NCBI GenBank assembly: GCA_035541255.1
Contig: DATKNR010000074.1
Span: 1-8,633 of the forward strand
Reading direction: 5' to 3'
DNA from: JOPF136 sp035541255
GTDB taxonomy: Bacteria; Acidobacteriota; Terriglobia; Acidiferrales; UBA7541
Length of the DNA stretch: 8,633 nt
The position numbers and the translations under genes are program-made. The number at the start of each line of letters is the position of its first letter. Within the stretch, counting starts at the first letter, position 1. The notes beneath the pieces are model-generated. The model made no database searches. It was not told where the DNA came from and was given only the letters and a program-made list of their open reading frames with translations. Of this stretch, positions 5,808 through 8,633 are shown piece by piece.

Positions 5808-5862
5808 AGCGGCACCCGCGCACCGGGCGCGGGGAGCCATGATACCCGCCCGAGGGCCGCAA

Positions 5863-7062
5863 TCAACGTTGCAATTCGACGGCGCGATCGTAGCCGGTCA
5901 TTTCCAGGTAGCCGGCGCCGGAGACGGGCTTGCCCGCACGCGTGCCCGTGTACGTGACGGCGCCTTCCCAATACGTGGGCCAGAAAGAGTTGCGGCTGAC
6001 AAGTTCCTGGGAATTGAGCGGGGTGGAGGCGGTGAGTTCGAGAGCGAGGCTGGGGACGCGGATAGTCCAGTGAACCGGATAACGAGCGCCGCTGGCGGGG
6101 CTGGTCCACGTGGCGCCGGGGACCAGAGTGAACTCCGAAGCGGTGAGATGGCGCGAGGCGCCGACCGCCGGGACAAAAGAGCCCGCTGAATACGGATCGG
6201 GAGATCCGTCGCGGCGACGCAGGCGGAACAGCATGAGGTCCTCGCCATTTCCGAGCTGAATGCTGAACCAGTCCCAGCCCATCTGTTCGGAAGAGATCTG
6301 GCTGGAGAAAAATTCATGGTCCATCCAGGCCAAGCCGGAGACTGAATAGGATTGGCCGGCGAGAGTGAGTTCGCCGGCGGCGACGAGGCGGGTGTAGGAG
6401 ATGTAGTGCGAAGCGCGTCCGGGGCCGGGAGCTTTCTGGCTGACGCCGTCGACGCCGTTGATGACGGGAGGTTTTTCCGAGCGGAGTGTGAGGTGAAGGG
6501 AAAAATCGTCGGAGACGGCCTGGAGTTGCTGAGAGGGAGATTCGAAGCGAACCTCCCAATTTCCGTTCCAGATGCGGCGGGTGGCGAGGTCGGCGCCGGC
6601 GAGACCCGGCCCAGCCCGGTTCAAGCGTTCATCGTGGTAGAAGCGGCCGGCGTTGAGATCCGAAAGAGCGAGGTGCGCGAGCCAGACGTCATTGACGCGC
6701 CAATCGCCGGCGGGAGCGGAGGTGGGGTCACCGGGTTCCGGCCGTTCGCGATTCGCGCCCTTGGGGGGAGCTACGGGGCGAGCGACTCCCTGGCGAAAAA
6801 ATGTGAGTTCGAAACCCAGACGCCGCCCCTCCGGAGTTTCCAGATTGCCGGTGTAATACCACCATTCGGTCTGGTAGCCGGGATGATTGAAATCGTCGCG
6901 CGGAAATTCGTAACGGTAGCCGGGAAGGGCCACTTCCCACGGATGGCCGACGGAGGAAAGAGCCGGCGCCGCAGCAGTGAGCAGAGAAAGCAGAAATGCA
7001 CGGAGCCGCCGGCCCGGATGCGTTCGTCTTCCAGCGGGGAGGCGATGGGTGTTTCGCAGCAT
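5863..7062 (-). CDS. Exported lipocalin-like protein, AttH/CrtC (carotenoid 1,2-hydratase-like) family
   Basis: Similar in layout to the tandem lipocalin-like family that includes carotenoid 1,2-hydratase CrtC and AttH. With the ATG at 7062 it has 399 residues: a basic N-region, a hydrophobic stretch at about 22-36 ending near an APALSS cleavage site, then the mature domain. Family landmarks are TEWWYYTGNL at 65-74, LAWMDHEFFSS near 244-254, GWDWFSIQL at 262-270, YWEGAV at 364-369 and GYLEMTGY at 384-391. Longer starts at 7143 and 7200 exist, but only 7062 places the basic region and hydrophobic core as a signal peptide should be. None of the starts has a strong ribosome binding site. No carotenoid genes and no FtsX/MacB-type ABC transporter, a common partner of AttH-like proteins, are in the window. 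A general hydrophobic-ligand binding or hydrolase role is therefore safer than a carotenoid one. It appears to lead the operon with the VOC gene. Confidence 0.85.
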   Translation of the reverse strand: MLRNTHRLPAGRRTHPGRRLRAFLLSLLTAAAPALSSVGHPWEVALPGYRYEFPRDDFNHPGYQTEWWYYTGNLETPEGRRLGFELTFFRQGVARPVAPPKGANRERPEPGDPTSAPAGDWRVNDVWLAHLALSDLNAGRFYHDERLNRAGPGLAGADLATRRIWNGNWEVRFESPSQQLQAVSDDFSLHLTLRSEKPPVINGVDGVSQKAPGPGRASHYISYTRLVAAGELTLAGQSYSVSGLAWMDHEFFSSQISSEQMGWDWFSIQLGNGEDLMLFRLRRRDGSPDPYSAGSFVPAVGASRHLTASEFTLVPGATWTSPASGARYPVHWTIRVPSLALELTASTPLNSQELVSRNSFWPTYWEGAVTYTGTRAGKPVSGAGYLEMTGYDRAVELQR

Positions 7063-7226
7063 CTCGCGGATACAGCTACGATTGTGGCGAGGGAACACGG
7101 CGCGAGACCATTCTGGCAGGTGCGGCGGAAGTGTTGCTAGCATGATCTTGCCGCCGATGAGCCATCCAACTTTCCGCAATCGATCGCAGGCAACAGGCAT
7201 CCCGGGAACCCGCCAGGAGTCAGCAG
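7063..7226. other. Divergent intergenic region, lipocalin-like gene / methyltransferase
   Basis: These 164 bp separate two divergent starts and must hold both promoters unless the lipocalin-like gene uses one of its longer starts. Visible elements are TGCTAGCAT at 7135-7143 (extended -10-like, plus strand), the small palindrome TCCCGGGA at 7200-7207, and the AGGAG ribosome binding site of the methyltransferase at 7215-7219. Confidence 0.45.
7135..7143 (+). promoter_or_regulatory. Candidate extended -10 upstream of the methyltransferase
   Basis: TGCTAGCAT fits TGnTAnnnT and lies 84 bp before the ATG at 7227. The same nine bases, within a shared 12-mer TGTTGCTAGCAT, recur at 8105-8116 before the next plus-strand gene. 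No good -35 is visible at either site. Confidence 0.28.
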
Positions 7227-8018
7227 ATGGCTAGCGAAGGATGGGGCGAGAGGCTGCGGCGCCTGCTGGCCCACCCGCTTACCGCCGGAATGGAAGTGGA
7301 CGATCCGGCGACCACGGCGCGGCGCAAACAGATCATCTCGACGAAGCCCTTCCTCTGCGCGATTTATGATGAATGGTATCGGATGCTGGCCGCGGAAGTT
7401 CCAGAAGGAGAGGGGGAGGCGCTCGAACTGGGCTCCGGCGCGGGATACTGCGAGCGGTACATTCCCGGACTCATTACGTCGGAAGTGTTTGCCGTGCCCG
7501 AGGTGCGCCTGATTGCGGATGCGCGGCGGCTGCCGGTGCGCGCGGGATCGCTGCGGGCAATCTTATTCACCGACGTGTTGCACCATATGCCCGACGTACG
7601 CCAGTTCTTTGCCGAAGCGAGCCGGTGTCTGCGTCCCGGCGGAAAAATCCTGATGATCGAGCCGTGGGTGACTTCCTGGTCGCGATTCATCTACCGGAAT
7701 CTGCACCACGAGAGGTTCTCGCCGGAAGCGCGAGATTGGCACTTTCCGGCTGACGGTCCACTTTCCGGGGCAAACGGGGCGCTTCCGTGGATGGTTTTTG
7801 TTCGGGACAGAGCCGAATTTGAAGCAGCATTTCCGCAACTGGCCATCGAGCGGATCCGGCCATTTCTTCCATTCCGGTACCTTGTTTCGGGCGGAGTGAG
7901 CATGCGCAGCCTGATGCCGGGATTCACGGAGCCATTCTGGGCGGGCGTGGAACGGGTGCTGGAGCCATGGATGCCGCGGCTGGCCATGTTCGCATTCGTC
8001 TCACTGCGGCGCGTATAA
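7227..8018 (+). CDS. Class I SAM-dependent methyltransferase (Methyltransf_11 type)
   Basis: Transfers a methyl group from S-adenosylmethionine to an unknown acceptor. The 263-residue protein has an N-terminal extension of about 60 residues. The Rossmann domain follows: motif I ALELGSGAGY at 65-74, RLIADARRLP at 94-103, the post-motif LFTDVLHHMPD at 113-123, and LRPGGKILMIEPW at 135-147. The region after about 150 (SWSRFIYRNLHHERFSPEARDW, with aromatic and histidine residues) is longer than in minimal methyltransferases and probably forms the acceptor-binding part. A hydrophobic tail (about 248-260) ends the protein, but there is no clear transmembrane helix. The start is supported by AGGAG at 7215-7219 with a 7-nt spacer. 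The following gene, 112 bp downstream on the same strand, is a GT-C glycosyltransferase. A lipid or glycan acceptor is therefore the most likely reading, though it is inferred from context only. Confidence 0.88.
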   Translation: MASEGWGERLRRLLAHPLTAGMEVDDPATTARRKQIISTKPFLCAIYDEWYRMLAAEVPEGEGEALELGSGAGYCERYIPGLITSEVFAVPEVRLIADARRLPVRAGSLRAILFTDVLHHMPDVRQFFAEASRCLRPGGKILMIEPWVTSWSRFIYRNLHHERFSPEARDWHFPADGPLSGANGALPWMVFVRDRAEFEAAFPQLAIERIRPFLPFRYLVSGGVSMRSLMPGFTEPFWAGVERVLEPWMPRLAMFAFVSLRRV

Positions 8019-8107
8019 CCTCACAGCGGCAGCCTGCTTATGCAGCGCGAATGATGATGCATATGGAACCGAAACGCATCGCGAGTCCGGGGGCAGCGCG
8101 AGATTGT

Positions 8108-8116
8108 TGCTAGCAT
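8108..8116 (+). promoter_or_regulatory. Candidate extended -10 upstream of the glycosyltransferase
   Basis: TGCTAGCAT at 8108-8116 repeats the string at 7135-7143 and lies 14 bp before the ATG at 8131. If it is a promoter, transcription would begin about 8 bases before the start codon, giving a near-leaderless mRNA. The weak TTAGGA ribosome binding site at 8116-8121 overlaps it, and both roles cannot hold in one transcript. Confidence 0.25.
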
Positions 8117-8130
8117 TAGGACCGCCCGCC

Positions 8131-8633
8131 ATGACTGCAGCCAGCACAACGGAGCCGGGAACGCCGCCCATGCCGAGCGAGCCGGCCGTAGGTTCCATCC
8201 CGGGGCGGGAAACCACATCGAGCGGCAGGAGCCCAGCCTCCGCCGAATGGAACGCCGCAACGTGGGCGGGGCTGGCCGCGTTCGTGGCTGTGTGGGCGTG
8301 GAAGTTTTCCTCCACATGGGCAGCGTGGGGGAACCTGACCATCGATTCGGGGCACGAGATGTACGTGCCGTGGATGCTGGCGCGCGGAAAGATGCTGTAC
8401 CGCGACGTCTGGTTTCTATATGGACCCGGCGGGCCGTATTTCACGAGCTGGCTGTTCCGATTGTTCGGCGCGCGCCTGAATGTTCTGTACTGGGCGGGCT
8501 CGGTTTCGGCGCTGGGCTCCGCAATTTTTCTTTACCTGGTGGGAATCCGGCTGTCCGCGCGACTGGCCGGCTGGACGGCGGGAACGGTGATTCTGCTGGA
8601 AGCATTTCAGCCGTCGCTTTTCTGTTTCCCGCT
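8131..8633 (+). CDS. GT-C family membrane glycosyltransferase (family 39/ArnT-like), partial
   Basis: The window ends inside this gene; 167 codons are present without a stop. After a Ser/Pro/Thr-rich, probably disordered cytoplasmic N-terminus (1-38), a first transmembrane helix covers about 43-60. An extracytoplasmic loop follows, containing TIDSGHEMYVPWMLARGK at 70-87 and YRDVWFLYGPGGPYFTSW at 90-107. Further hydrophobic helices lie at about 117-139 and 146-160. The acidic pair in the first loop (D72, E76) and the 'ARGK.LYRD....YGPGGPY' wording are typical of bacterial PMT/ArnT-like transferases, which use polyprenyl-phosphate-linked sugars. The acceptor is unknown. The start at 8131 has TTAGGA at 8116-8121; a second ATG in frame at 8170 is also possible. 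It follows the methyltransferase by 112 bp. Confidence 0.85.
   Translation, partial: MTAASTTEPGTPPMPSEPAVGSIPGRETTSSGRSPASAEWNAATWAGLAAFVAVWAWKFSSTWAAWGNLTIDSGHEMYVPWMLARGKMLYRDVWFLYGPGGPYFTSWLFRLFGARLNVLYWAGSVSALGSAIFLYLVGIRLSARLAGWTAGTVILLEAFQPSLFCFP

Noticed and set aside
8019..8130. Small gene or structured RNA between the methyltransferase and glycosyltransferase
   Set aside because: No frame with a ribosome binding site was found and only a 4-bp stem (CTGC TTAT GCAG, 8034-8045) is present.

Overview
The window is a GC-rich bacterial chromosome segment with densely packed genes on both strands. It most resembles Acidobacteriota. The basis is the mix of a bacillithiol deacetylase, an ECF sigma factor with an RskA-type anti-sigma factor, a small exported protein with a 'WFYPG..YG.EF.YP' ending, and intergenic hairpins with degenerate 7-bp repeats of a kind I associate with that phylum. 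The assignment comes from protein style and repeat style, not from a marker gene or a search.

Left part (1-1484): a small hypothetical gene (45-272, +) converges on bshB1 (442-1158, -), a bacillithiol-pathway deacetylase. On both sides of bshB1 the non-coding DNA carries the same kind of material in the same order: a run of degenerate heptamers, then hairpins containing TCAGGGG...AAAACC. The right-hand copy fills most of the 326-bp gap before the sigma gene.

Sigma/anti-sigma operon (1485-2932, +): an ECF sigma factor overlaps by ATGA with a membrane anti-sigma factor that has an HxxxCxxC zinc motif, one transmembrane helix, a coiled coil and an RskA C-terminal domain outside the membrane. 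The pair is divergent from bshB1. A thiol/zinc-sensing link between the two is possible but unproven.

Secreted protein region (3043-7062): a secreted M28 metallopeptidase resembling carboxypeptidase Q (-) is divergent from a small exported protein of unknown function (4663-5067, +). That gene converges, 20 bp apart, on a two-gene minus-strand unit: an exported lipocalin-like AttH/CrtC-type protein (5863-7062), followed by a glyoxalase-like VOC protein (5088-5807). The VOC gene carries a Tat-like leader and also an internal start with a better ribosome binding site.

Right edge (7227-8633, +): a class I SAM-dependent methyltransferase is followed by the first 167 codons of a multi-pass GT-C type glycosyltransferase that runs off the window. 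Together they suggest the beginning of an envelope or lipid glycan-modifying cluster. The window holds no tRNA, rRNA, CRISPR array, transposase or prophage gene that I can recognise.
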